64,000 nt of DNA from a candidate division LCP-89 bacterium B3_LCP (GTDB lineage Bacteria; Electryoneota; B3-LCP): NCBI GenBank assembly GCA_005223185.1, contig NJBN01000002.1, positions 372,001 to 436,000 of the forward strand. The letters are read 5' to 3'. A model generated the notes under the pieces. That model was not told the DNA's origin and did no database searches. It was given only the letters and a program-made list of their open reading frames with translations. Every line of letters starts with the position of its first letter. The stretch's first letter is position 1. Shown here piece after piece: positions 27,325 to 36,020 of this stretch. A program made the translations under genes and the position numbers.

Positions 27325-28512
27325 ATGCATAGTATGAGTATTGGCGATTTCCAAATAGCCCTCGTTCACGATTGGTTGACCGGCATGCGGGGTGGTGAAA
27401 AGTGCCTGGAAGTGCTCTGCGAGTTCTTTCCTGAAGCTACACTTTTCACCATATATCACGATCATGGCGCTATGTCGCCTATTATCGAAGGGATGAAGAT
27501 CAGAACGTCGTGGATCGAGAGATTACCATTTGCCAGACCTTATTTTAGAGCTTATTTGCCTTTTTTCCCGGCTGCAATCGAGAATTTTGATCTTTCGGCT
27601 TATCAACTTATTATTTCTACCAGTCATTGCGTTGCTAAGGGAGTGAAGACTCCTCACGGCTCATTGCACTTGAGTTATATTCACACGCCCATGCGCTATA
27701 TCTGGGAGATGTACCGGCATTATTTGGGATCGGCAAGGAATCCACTTAAGAGGTTGTTCGGGCCTGTGTTAGCATCCAGGCTGCGAACCTGGGATGTCGC
27801 CTCCAGCGATCGCGTGGACGAGTTCATCGCCAATTCTGAAAATGTCAGAAAGCGGATTGGAAAGCACTATTCCCGTGATGCGACGGTCATTCATCCACCG
27901 GTCGATACGGACTTCTATCATCCCACCGAGAATCAGGGTGACTACTATCTCATCGTTACCGCTTTGGTGCCTTACAAGGCGGTTGACATTGCCGTTCATG
28001 CGTTCAATAGTTTGGGGAGAAAACTTATCATCGTCGGTGATGGTCCTGAATGTAATCACCTGAAACAGATTGCCAATGCCAACATCGAGTTCCTCCCCTG
28101 GCAGAATGAAGAATCGCTGCGCAATCTGTACAGCGGCTGTCAAGCGTTGATATTTCCCGGTGAAGAGGATTTCGGCATTGTGCCTCTGGAAGCTCAAAGC
28201 TGTGGGAGACCGGTGGTTGCTTACGGTAGAGGCGGAGTGCTGGAAACTGTAATACCGCTTAACCAGCAGTCTCGCACTGCCGATAAAGAACCTACAGGGG
28301 TATTCTTCCATCACCCCAACTCTGAATCGCTGGCAGAAGCGGTCAGGGAACTTGATGGCTTCGATTTCAAAACGGAAGCTATCCGCAGACATGCGCTGCA
28401 GTTCAGACGATCCGTTTTCGTCCGAAAAATGGCGGATTTCATCAATGCTTCATTGCGCAAGAAGTTTGGTAATAGTGAAGATATTCCATTCATAAAGCTG
28501 ACCGATGAATAG
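27325..28512 (+). CDS. glycosyltransferase family 4
   Basis: 395 residues. The opening IALVHDWLTGMRGGEKCLE and the segment LSYIHTPMRYIWEMY are typical of a GT4 subgroup next to polyprenyl glycosylphosphotransferases, as here. The donor domain has FPGEEDFGIVPLEAQSCGRP (E-x7-E). ATG 27325 was chosen; ATG 27334 is also possible, and no strong Shine-Dalgarno separates them. It overlaps the next gene by 8 bases. Confidence 0.9.
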   Translation: MHSMSIGDFQIALVHDWLTGMRGGEKCLEVLCEFFPEATLFTIYHDHGAMSPIIEGMKIRTSWIERLPFARPYFRAYLPFFPAAIENFDLSAYQLIISTSHCVAKGVKTPHGSLHLSYIHTPMRYIWEMYRHYLGSARNPLKRLFGPVLASRLRTWDVASSDRVDEFIANSENVRKRIGKHYSRDATVIHPPVDTDFYHPTENQGDYYLIVTALVPYKAVDIAVHAFNSLGRKLIIVGDGPECNHLKQIANANIEFLPWQNEESLRNLYSGCQALIFPGEEDFGIVPLEAQSCGRPVVAYGRGGVLETVIPLNQQSRTADKEPTGVFFHHPNSESLAEAVRELDGFDFKTEAIRRHALQFRRSVFVRKMADFINASLRKKFGNSEDIPFIKLTDE

Positions 28513-29917
28513 ACAACTTACTGGCGCTAAAGCCGAAGTTATTTTTCCTTTTTTAGCTGTCCTACTTGATGCCGCAGCCATCATTTCCAGCTTCGGTATC
28601 TCCTATTGGATGCGCTTTTATTCGCCTTTGACTATGATTTTCCCCGTGACCAGAGGCATTCCCGAATTGGGTCAATACTGGACGTTTTCATTTGTCGCAA
28701 TGGTGATCTTCTGCTCGGTTTTTGCCCTGCGCGGTCTATATCGTCTGCATGACAGGATATCCACCATCGAAGAGTTCGTGAGAGTATTGCAGGGAACGCT
28801 ACTGACGATGCCCTGGCTCTTCGCAGTTGCTTTCCTTTATCGTGATTTTTCCTACTCCCGCCTTGTTTTTCTTCTGATAATTATCACGTCAATAATAATA
28901 CTTACGGCAGAACGTGCCCTGATCAAGAGCTTCCAGCGTAAACTCTATCGCCGAGGCGTTGGTGTGTTAAAAGCTGCTGTATGTGGTGGGGGAGAGTTAG
29001 CAAAGGAAATCAACGAACGACTGGTTGGAAATCCTCATTTAGGTTACCGGAGCATCGGTTTTATCAAGGTAAGTGGTTCAGGGGAAGGGCTTAACCCTGT
29101 AGTTGGCAGCATATCAGAGATTGATGAAATTGTGCGGCGAGAAAATCTGGACATGATCTTCATAGCATTGGATCATGAAGATCACCATAGGTTAAAAGAC
29201 GTCATCAGGCAGTGCGAAGGGATCAACTTAGATTTCCTGCTGGCGCCCGATCAGATCATATTGGAAGGCAACGTGCAGCCTTGCCATGTCGCTGGCGTTC
29301 CTCTTTTGAAGATCAAAGAATCGCCGTTATTCGGATGGAAAGGAATCGTAAAGCGCGCTTTCGATCTGTTCGTTTCCTCGTTGGCGCTAATATCTTTCAG
29401 TCCTCTTATGTTGATAATAGCCCTGCTCGTGAAGTTGGGTTCGAAAGGTCCGGTGTTCTACAAACAGGAGCGGGTCGGTTTGGATGGCAGGGAATTCAAT
29501 ATTAGCAAGTTTCGCACCATGAAACCCCAAGCGGAGTCCAAAACGGGTCCTGTTTGGGCTAAGAAAGAGGATGTTCGCACAACTGGTGTGGGAAAGTTCC
29601 TGCGGAAATATTCCCTTGATGAATTACCCCAACTGTTTAACGTTTTCAAAGGGAATATGAGTATCGTTGGACCACGTCCGGAACGCCCGCATTTTGTGAA
29701 GGAATTCCGGCAGTCGGTGCCCCATTACCTGGAACGGCACCGGGTGAGGTCGGGAATGACAGGTTGGGCGCAGGTGAATGGGCTACGCGGTGATACTTCC
29801 ATCGAACAGCGAACGCGATACGATATATACTATGTGGAAAACTGGTCCTTGGCGTTTGACCTTAGAATTATAATTATGACGGTCAAGGAAGTTATCAGCG
29901 GTGAAAATGCGTATTAA
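28505..29917 (+). CDS. polyprenyl glycosylphosphotransferase (exopolysaccharide/O-antigen initiating)
   Basis: Transfers a sugar-1-phosphate to undecaprenyl phosphate, the first step of a surface polysaccharide. 470 residues: four or five N-terminal membrane helices (about 12-150), a Rossmann-like middle (about 155-265), another helix (about 285-305) and the catalytic Bac_transf domain with ERVGLDGREFNISKFRTM, GPRPERPHF and GMTGWAQVNGLRG. This is the architecture of WbaP/WcaJ-type enzymes. Which sugar is transferred cannot be told. Confidence 0.92.
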   Translation: MNRQLTGAKAEVIFPFLAVLLDAAAIISSFGISYWMRFYSPLTMIFPVTRGIPELGQYWTFSFVAMVIFCSVFALRGLYRLHDRISTIEEFVRVLQGTLLTMPWLFAVAFLYRDFSYSRLVFLLIIITSIIILTAERALIKSFQRKLYRRGVGVLKAAVCGGGELAKEINERLVGNPHLGYRSIGFIKVSGSGEGLNPVVGSISEIDEIVRRENLDMIFIALDHEDHHRLKDVIRQCEGINLDFLLAPDQIILEGNVQPCHVAGVPLLKIKESPLFGWKGIVKRAFDLFVSSLALISFSPLMLIIALLVKLGSKGPVFYKQERVGLDGREFNISKFRTMKPQAESKTGPVWAKKEDVRTTGVGKFLRKYSLDELPQLFNVFKGNMSIVGPRPERPHFVKEFRQSVPHYLERHRVRSGMTGWAQVNGLRGDTSIEQRTRYDIYYVENWSLAFDLRIIIMTVKEVISGENAY

Positions 29918-30761
29918 CCAAATGGCGGGAATTATGGTAACAACTTCACGGTGGATATTTCTGATATTTATTATCTCTGTTTTGTGGGGGCAATCTGCGG
30001 ATGCACAGAACAAGAAGCGCACATTTTTTATGGATTCCACCGGTTTTCAGATTCGGGTTCTGCCAAATGAGGTTTTCGGAATAGGGGAGAGGTTTGAATA
30101 CCACATCTATTACGGTGTGATTCCCGCAGGAAAGGCGGGCATTGAGATTATGCCGGAGCTTGTGCAGCACCGTCAAGCGCCGTGCTACGATATTCACACC
30201 TGGGCATACACCGCTAAGGCTATCGACCTCTTTTTCAAAGTGCGCGATGAGATACATTCCTATATGGATACCCGCGGCATTTTCACATGGTACTTTGAAA
30301 AACAGTTGAACGAAGGTAAGTACCATGACGTGAAGGTAGTTGACTACGACCAGCGTAGCGGCACAGCCTACACCACCGATGACGGCGTCCCCAGTGATAC
30401 CAGCAGGATACCGCTGTTCGTTCAGGATGCGATTTCTGCGCTGTTTTACTTCCGCCTGCAGCCTATCGAAGTGGGAAAATCAAAGCATATATTTATCCAC
30501 GATATCAAGAAGACCTACCCAATGAGGATTGACATTCTGGCGCGAGAAGAGGTGGATGTTCCTGCGGGTAAATTCACCTGTTTCAAGGTCGAACCGGTAC
30601 TGGAATCGGCGGGAATATTCAAATCCAAGGGGAGGATCTTCATCTGGTTCACCGATGACGAGAGACGCCTCCCTGTGATGCTCAAATCCAAGGTTCTGAT
30701 CGGTTCCTTTGCAGCTTATCTGGATAGCTATGCGCCGGGGATGGTTTCGGAAGGGGAATGA
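29907..30761 (+). CDS. DUF3108 domain secreted protein
   Basis: 284 residues from ATG 29907 (GTG 29901 is an alternative), overlapping the previous gene's end. A signal peptide ends near SADAQ. The family opening FGIGERFEYHIYYGVIPAG and later VPAGKFTCFKVEP identify DUF3108, a periplasmic beta-rich family whose function is not established. Its position after the glycosylphosphotransferase suggests a link with envelope polysaccharide, by context only. Confidence 0.82.
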   Translation: MRINQMAGIMVTTSRWIFLIFIISVLWGQSADAQNKKRTFFMDSTGFQIRVLPNEVFGIGERFEYHIYYGVIPAGKAGIEIMPELVQHRQAPCYDIHTWAYTAKAIDLFFKVRDEIHSYMDTRGIFTWYFEKQLNEGKYHDVKVVDYDQRSGTAYTTDDGVPSDTSRIPLFVQDAISALFYFRLQPIEVGKSKHIFIHDIKKTYPMRIDILAREEVDVPAGKFTCFKVEPVLESAGIFKSKGRIFIWFTDDERRLPVMLKSKVLIGSFAAYLDSYAPGMVSEGE

Positions 30762-30771
30762 CATTAGACAA

Positions 30772-30801
30772 ATAGGGCGGACACACAGGTCCGCTCCCTA
30801 T
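30772..30801 (+). terminator. candidate terminator hairpin after the polysaccharide region
   Basis: ATAGGGCGGAC pairs with GTCCG-CT-CCCTAT around a six-base loop (2-base bulge). It lies 10 bases after the stop at 30761. There is no U-run after it, so it may act as a processing or rho-assisted stop and not as a full intrinsic terminator. Confidence 0.5.
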
Positions 30802-30823
30802 GACCACAGATTGTTTTATACTG

Positions 30824-30874
30824 TCACTTCATCAACACCATCTTACCAGTTTCCGAAAACTTGCCAGCCGTCAG
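30824..30874 (-). pseudogene. remnant of a T9SS sorting domain (last 16 codons and stop)
   Basis: On the minus strand the frame reads LTAGKFSETGKMVLMK and then TGA. This is the end of a T9SS sorting domain, very like DAGDFTASGKMILMK of the beta-helix protein. Upstream the frame turns into unrelated sequence (no YPNPFNP motif), so only the tail remains. A full promoter on the same strand lies 140 bases upstream (31012-31040). Together they look like the two ends of a deleted gene. Confidence 0.6.
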
Positions 30875-31011
30875 TCGTCTTCTCTTATTCCTGCTATTCA
30901 AGATGAAACCCGACCCTACCGCTAAGGGTTTCTTCGGGAAAGGGATCGAGCCACACCTCGCTGACTACGGGGAGTCAGCGGCACCAAGAATTCAAGTGTA
31001 GTTAATCTTAC

Positions 31012-31040
31012 AATTTAAAAAATAAAACGTGAACTGTCAA
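31012..31040 (-). promoter_or_regulatory. orphan sigma-70 type promoter
   Basis: Minus strand: TTGACA (31040-31035), 17-base spacer, TAAATT (31017-31012). It matches the promoter at 32822-32850 in both boxes and in the GCCCAAAT stretch before the -35 box. It points to no intact gene, only to the sorting-domain remnant at 30824-30874. Confidence 0.6.
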
Positions 31041-31051
31041 GCCCAAATAGT

Positions 31052-31077
31052 AATACCCTCGAATTTTCGAGGGTATT
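31052..31077 (-). terminator. hairpin terminator after the alpha/alpha-toroid T9SS gene
   Basis: A perfect 12-bp stem (AATACCCTCGAA at 31052-31063 with TTCGAGGGTATT at 31066-31077) and a two-base loop, 23 bases after the stop of the gene at 31101. Nearly the same hairpin occurs at 32862-32888. Confidence 0.8.
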
Positions 31078-31100
31078 ATTTCGAATATCGCTTCTTTTTA

Positions 31101-32780
31101 CTATTTTATCAGTAATATTTTCTGCGTCTGTTTAAGGTCATCTGTCTGCATCCTGGCAAAGTACACTCCGCTGGGGAGATCAGCGATATTAAACAGGGCA
31201 ATATGGTTACCAATTGAAGACCAACCATCACTGAGTTTTACCACTTCTCTACCTCGCACGTTGTAGAGTACCAGGGATACATTTCCCGCATACGGTAATT
31301 CATAGGTAATCTTCAGGGAACCATTGTTCACGCTTGCATTGAGTGCGAGTTGTGAATCCTCCGCATTTTCATCTAAAGGACCAGCAGAGGATTGTACCAT
31401 GAACAGGTTCACATCACTATCATTGAAGGAAACAGTATCGCCATCAGCATAAACGGTCACCCTCAGTGAATCGATGCCTGGGGCAATTGGAATCCATTGC
31501 CCGAAATTCAGATTCAAGTTCGCTTGAGGATTCAGATCCACAATCATGGTATCGACATAAGCCCCGGATGTGACAACCATAACATCTTCCAACAAGTTTG
31601 TACCCCAATTGCCGACTGTAGCAATCACATCGACCGGTATAGCTAAGCTGATGCGGGTACGGTTCGCGGGCGAACGGATAATCAGCACACCGGCGTCATC
31701 CCCACTTTTGAGGTAGTAATTACAACCCATCATGGCTAAATAAGCGCTGGTCCAGGAAGCATCAGCGTTGGATGATCCCAAAGCAGAAGCTGGAATGCCG
31801 CCGTCATTATCTAAATCCTTATGCAGCAGGTAATTGGTCAACCAGAGATGATTATCGGAATAAGTTTGTTCGCCGGTGACGTCATACATCCCGCCCTGGG
31901 CGTTACAGTAGGCAACATTCCAGGCATTAGACCAGCTCTGCTGGTTTGGTTCGAAAACCTGTACCATGGGTCCATAGGTAGCCAGCCAGGTTTGACCATA
32001 GACAGAATCAGCGCGGAAGGTGGACTTGCATAATCCCCATACAAACGTTCCCGATGACATCGCCCACGATTCCATAGCCAGTCTGGTTTGAGGGCTGAAT
32101 TCGATCCATGCGATGACTTCCTCGCCTCGTGAGGCAGCAGTCGTCATATAAAGATCGTTACCGGTTGCTTCGCCATACAGGTAGAGATTCCCGCAGCACC
32201 AACCGGTGACCATCACGTTGAGTCCGTTGGACAGAACTAGAGGATAATTGTTGATATAATTAGCGCTTTGTACGGCATAATCCCAGTGCGAAGAGTCGTT
32301 GAAGACAGTGCGGTATTTATTCTCAGCGGCAAGCGCCCAGGCGCAATTGTGTGCTGAATAATATCCGAAGCCTTCCAGCCAGGCTGGAAAATTATAAGCA
32401 TAAGTCCAGGCGTCGGCAATTTCGTCGTTGAACTGCGGGTCTCCGGTGAGTTCATAATAGCGTGACCAGACCCAGATCGCTTCCAGAGTGTTGTCCGTCT
32501 CGATTATGTACCAACCCCCACCGGGCTCCTCTTCCCGCTGTCCTCCGAAGTTGACACCGGGATCTTCGCACTGCAGGGGCTGTTCCCAGGCGGAAATCTG
32601 CGTAAACTCGAAGAAATGATTGTAGGTGGCATCTACTATTGGTACTTCGTAGCAGGGCACGCCGTAGTGAGTCTTTATCTGATCGGGTGGAACGTACGGT
32701 GTTGCTGATAGATAACCTGAAAAGGCTGCAAGTAGAGTTAATGACAAAACGACCAGTAGAAGGGAGCGGGAAAGATTCAT
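31101..32780 (-). CDS. secreted alpha/alpha-toroid (six-hairpin-like) protein with T9SS sorting domain
   Basis: 559 residues: signal peptide (1-26), then a helix-rich region (about 70-365) with repeated WALAAENKYR, ETDNTLEAIWVWSRYY and GWCCGNLYLYGEATG-like stretches that suggest an alpha/alpha toroid like glycosidases or lyases. A beta-sandwich (about 370-460) follows, and then a degenerate sorting domain that lacks the YPNPFNP start but has YNVRGREVVKLSDGWSSIG and ends LKQTQKILLIK. I do not recognise a named enzyme family. It has its own promoter (32822-32850) and terminator (31052). Confidence 0.75.
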   Translation of the reverse strand: MNLSRSLLLVVLSLTLLAAFSGYLSATPYVPPDQIKTHYGVPCYEVPIVDATYNHFFEFTQISAWEQPLQCEDPGVNFGGQREEEPGGGWYIIETDNTLEAIWVWSRYYELTGDPQFNDEIADAWTYAYNFPAWLEGFGYYSAHNCAWALAAENKYRTVFNDSSHWDYAVQSANYINNYPLVLSNGLNVMVTGWCCGNLYLYGEATGNDLYMTTAASRGEEVIAWIEFSPQTRLAMESWAMSSGTFVWGLCKSTFRADSVYGQTWLATYGPMVQVFEPNQQSWSNAWNVAYCNAQGGMYDVTGEQTYSDNHLWLTNYLLHKDLDNDGGIPASALGSSNADASWTSAYLAMMGCNYYLKSGDDAGVLIIRSPANRTRISLAIPVDVIATVGNWGTNLLEDVMVVTSGAYVDTMIVDLNPQANLNLNFGQWIPIAPGIDSLRVTVYADGDTVSFNDSDVNLFMVQSSAGPLDENAEDSQLALNASVNNGSLKITYELPYAGNVSLVLYNVRGREVVKLSDGWSSIGNHIALFNIADLPSGVYFARMQTDDLKQTQKILLIK

Positions 32781-32821
32781 GATGGTTTCCTCGATATAAT
32801 TTATATGTAATTCAATCTAAC

Positions 32822-32850
32822 AATTTACGAAATTATTCCAGCGTTGTCAA
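32822..32850 (-). promoter_or_regulatory. sigma-70 type promoter of the alpha/alpha-toroid gene
   Basis: Minus strand: TTGACA (32850-32845), 17-base spacer, TAAATT (32827-32822), about 40 bases before the ATG at 32780. It starts 12 bases after the preceding gene's terminator. Confidence 0.78.
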
Positions 32851-32861
32851 GCCCAAATAAA

Positions 32862-32888
32862 AATACCCTCGAATTATTCGAGGGTATT
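32862..32888 (-). terminator. hairpin terminator after the M14 carboxypeptidase gene
   Basis: A 12-bp stem (AATACCCTCGAA with TTCGAGGGTATT), three-base loop, followed on the minus strand by TTTATTTGGG. It lies 20 bases after the stop at 32908 and shares its stem sequence with the terminator at 31052. Confidence 0.85.
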
Positions 32889-32907
32889 GTAGGAAAGATC
32901 GCGTTAT

Positions 32908-35688
32908 TTATTTCAGCAGTAATAACTTTTGTGTCTGCTTAAGATTCTCCGCTTGCAATTTCGCGAAGTACATTCCACTGGGTAGATTAAATCCATCGAA
33001 CGTCACTTCATGCACTCCCACATCCCGCCAGCCGTCGATCAGTTCCATAACAAGTCGGCCGGAAATGTCGTAAACAGATAGGTTCACTAAACTTGCACTT
33101 TGCAGCTGAAAACTGAGAACTGTGCTGGGATTAAAAGGATTGGGGTGAGCACCCAATAATCCGAAATCTTCCGGCATATCTGGTACTGAAGCCTCAGAGG
33201 TGAGGTCAAAGCTTTCCCCGCTGTTCATCCATTCCTCAATGTACGAACCGTCTCCGGAACTAAGCTTCTCAAAGTCAAAACTGTCTTCAACCCAGGTAAT
33301 TGTGGGATAGAGTCCCAGGTAAGCTGTATAACTGTAAATTCCCGAAGGAGCGCCGCCCGGGACATCCTGCGTCCGGTCACGGTCCAGGGTACTGCTACCC
33401 GCTAGTGTCAGGTTTACCGGACCTAAAACTGGTCCATAGGGTGAACCATTAGGCAGGGTAACCATTATCCAGGCATCCAAGTTTTGAGAAGTCGGTTCGT
33501 TGTTGGTAAGCGCTATGTTAAAGTCGAAACTGCCACCGGAACTGGGGATCTGTATGGGAGCTCCGTATGGTGTCAGAGTTATCGCAACGTCAGGTGGTGT
33601 TCCCGCATCGATGAAGCCCAGCAACTGTATGTCATCAGCGAAGAATCCATCGCCGGTCACGCCGCCATCTGACTTGAATTCGAAGCGGAATTTCAGGTAT
33701 GGCTGACCAGCGAAAGCGTCTAAATCTACAAATTCGTTAACCCAATTAGCCTGCACACCTTCCCAGCCAGGTTCACCGTAAGGCTGCACACCCTGACCAT
33801 TGCCGGGCACTGTATGAAGCCCGGAAACCGGGAACCAGTTGGAACCGTTGGTGGATACTTCCAACTGGCAGAAATCCCAGTTGGATTCTATATCCCAGCG
33901 TCCCCAGAAATCCAACCATACCTGGGTAGCGTTGGTCAGGTTTATCGGCTGCGCCAAGGTGAATACCGCTGTGGTATTGTTGTAGTAGTCTCTTCCTGGA
34001 GAATCCGAAAAGCTGTAATTCCCACCATGAGGATTATCGCCATCCAACCCCCAGCCTCCGGAATAAGTCCAGTTGCCCAGACCGCTTTCGGCATCATCAG
34101 CGAAGAATACTACCGGTGTCCCCACAATCAAGCTTATCGTTTCGGCTCGGATGAATCCATTCTGATCTATCGTTACGGTGAACTCAGCTTCATGTCCGAT
34201 GGGACAGTTAGGGCTTATGTCTGCCTGGAAAGGAGTGGCAGAATTACTGGCGGTCGTTCTTCTAACTAAAGGTTCAGCGCTTGATGTAGCGGTCTGAAGA
34301 GTTACATACGGATCTGACGTCGTCAGTTCGAAGTCCAATGCTTCGGATGTTCCCCAACCGCGGTTGAAAACGGTAACCACTAACTCTTCACTTTCACCCG
34401 GGATCAGGTGACCATCCACAACTTCCAGCGAGCTGAAGACTACCTGTCCGCCTGCACACCAGAATTGGTTTAGATGGCAATTCAGATTCTCCCGCGCTTC
34501 AGGCATGATGTAATTCACCGGTGGCCAGAAGCCGTTGCCACCGACTTCCGGTTCCACGTTGATGATATCATGTTCGTGCAACTGCCAGTCCTGCGTGCGC
34601 CCATTCGATGCGTACATGATCTGGTAGCAGTAACCATAGGAATAACCGTTCTGCGCTGAGGCATATGCCATGTAATCCATGTGTACGTCATAATGTTCAG
34701 GAGGTACGTTGGCATATCCGTAGGCGCAAAGGTATTTACCAGCAGAAGTGTGGATGGTCATGCCTGTGGCGAAATTGTGCTCACCAATGAAATTCATCAT
34801 CGCCTGAGTTTCAGGTTCAGATCCCGCAGAAGGTCCTCTATAGGTAGAAGAACTTGGAGTGGGGCTGGAACCCTGGTTATCATAACCCCACTGGTAAGTG
34901 TAATTACGATTCAAATCAACACCGTAACTGCTGCCATTATTGCGGCGGTTTTTGCGCCACATTCCGCCGCCATTGGGGTTGGTCATCTGGTTGTAGAGAA
35001 GCCCATCCGGATTGACAACCGGAACGAAATATAGTTCGCGGTTATCAACTAAGTAGGTAGCTTCAGGGTCGGTGCCGTAATTCTCCAGCAGATACCACAT
35101 GGCGTACAGCAATGCCGTGTAAGCCCCCGGCTCACGAGCATGATGCAGGGCATCGAAGATGCCTTCAGGCTCACCTTCGTAACTAGCAGCGTTGTCGGAA
35201 ATCTTGACCATGTATATGGGATTGTTATCCCAGCCGTAGCCGATTATCTCTTTGGCAGTGCAGATATCCGGATAGAGCAGGTGCATGGAATCCAGATCAG
35301 CTACTATCTCTTGGAAGGTATAGAAACCGCCCATCGATCCATATTTCATGTGAACGGGATCCTCATCAGTAGGCGGGACTCCAATTTTCAGGTTTTTGAT
35401 GCAGATATCCTCGTAGTACTTTTCCAGGTCTTCCTGCAAGATGCGATAGCTGATTCCTCTGTTTTCCAGCAGTATGATTTCAGCATCGTTTAGAGGAATC
35501 GAAATGCCCACGTCCTTCAGGAATTCAGCATCATCCAGCGGTAATCCCAATTCCCCTAACGTCATAATAGTCTGCGGGGAACCGTCCGGAATGAGCACCT
35601 GGTGGTATTTCCCGAACGCTGAACTCGCCGATAGAAACGTGAGTAAAGCGATCGATATGATAATTATAACTGCCCTCAACTGAGTCAT
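32908..35688 (-). CDS. secreted M14 zinc metallocarboxypeptidase with T9SS sorting domain
   Basis: 926 residues. Signal peptide (1-26), propeptide-like region (about 28-115), then the M14 catalytic domain (about 118-410): zinc ligands His183 and Glu186 in HHAREP and His313 in TIHTSAG, substrate-binding GVDLNRNY (257-263), and a catalytic Glu in INVEPEVGG (about 379). A jelly-roll/MAM-like segment follows (about 545-715), then the shared module from PIQIPSSGGSFDFNIAL (about 730-835) and the sorting domain from AHPNPFNPSTVLSFQL. Probably removes C-terminal residues from extracellular peptides, complementing the C25 protease. Promoter at 35746-35774. Confidence 0.92.
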   Translation of the reverse strand: MTQLRAVIIIISIALLTFLSASSAFGKYHQVLIPDGSPQTIMTLGELGLPLDDAEFLKDVGISIPLNDAEIILLENRGISYRILQEDLEKYYEDICIKNLKIGVPPTDEDPVHMKYGSMGGFYTFQEIVADLDSMHLLYPDICTAKEIIGYGWDNNPIYMVKISDNAASYEGEPEGIFDALHHAREPGAYTALLYAMWYLLENYGTDPEATYLVDNRELYFVPVVNPDGLLYNQMTNPNGGGMWRKNRRNNGSSYGVDLNRNYTYQWGYDNQGSSPTPSSSTYRGPSAGSEPETQAMMNFIGEHNFATGMTIHTSAGKYLCAYGYANVPPEHYDVHMDYMAYASAQNGYSYGYCYQIMYASNGRTQDWQLHEHDIINVEPEVGGNGFWPPVNYIMPEARENLNCHLNQFWCAGGQVVFSSLEVVDGHLIPGESEELVVTVFNRGWGTSEALDFELTTSDPYVTLQTATSSAEPLVRRTTASNSATPFQADISPNCPIGHEAEFTVTIDQNGFIRAETISLIVGTPVVFFADDAESGLGNWTYSGGWGLDGDNPHGGNYSFSDSPGRDYYNNTTAVFTLAQPINLTNATQVWLDFWGRWDIESNWDFCQLEVSTNGSNWFPVSGLHTVPGNGQGVQPYGEPGWEGVQANWVNEFVDLDAFAGQPYLKFRFEFKSDGGVTGDGFFADDIQLLGFIDAGTPPDVAITLTPYGAPIQIPSSGGSFDFNIALTNNEPTSQNLDAWIMVTLPNGSPYGPVLGPVNLTLAGSSTLDRDRTQDVPGGAPSGIYSYTAYLGLYPTITWVEDSFDFEKLSSGDGSYIEEWMNSGESFDLTSEASVPDMPEDFGLLGAHPNPFNPSTVLSFQLQSASLVNLSVYDISGRLVMELIDGWRDVGVHEVTFDGFNLPSGMYFAKLQAENLKQTQKLLLLK

Positions 35689-35745
35689 TATATCTCCTTG
35701 GAAGCGTTGATTTAACTCCAGAAATTGTTAGCTAACTATCTTATT

Positions 35746-35774
35746 AATATACGTAAAAAGTTTGGAAAAGTCAA
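35746..35774 (-). promoter_or_regulatory. sigma-70 type promoter of the M14 gene
   Basis: Minus strand: TTGACT (35774-35769), 17-base spacer, TATATT (35751-35746), about 58 bases before the ATG at 35688. Confidence 0.78.
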
Positions 35775-35958
35775 GTGGTTTGGAAGAATCAGTTAAATTT
35801 CCAGAAGCATATATTACCAAATCCAGGCAATCTTTGCGTTGATTCAAGTCACTATTTACGAACAAATTTGCGACTTATTCAGCGATGAGACTGGTCGGAC
35901 TATTTGCACCCACAGGTTCCTAAAACTCAAGCCAGGTTCTTAATTCCATTAAATACAC

Positions 35959-35987
35959 TTGACAAGAGATGCGAAATTGTTTACCAT
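35959..35987 (+). promoter_or_regulatory. sigma-70 type promoter of the FecR/cyclase operon
   Basis: TTGACA (35959-35964), 17-base spacer, TACCAT (35982-35987), 33 bases before the ATG at 36021. The 332-base gap 35689-36020 holds this promoter and the divergent one of the M14 gene, and no other feature that I can see. Confidence 0.68.
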
Positions 35988-36020
35988 AAAAGCTGAATTG
36001 TCGTTATACCGGTGTAAACC

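Noticed and set aside
27769-28392. 207-residue frame opposite a glycosyltransferase
   Set aside because: Lies wholly within a GT4 gene with intact motifs; no start signal.
749-35688. T9SS apparatus genes near the cargo
   Set aside because: Only cargo proteins with sorting domains are seen; none of the por/gld/spr core components is in the window.
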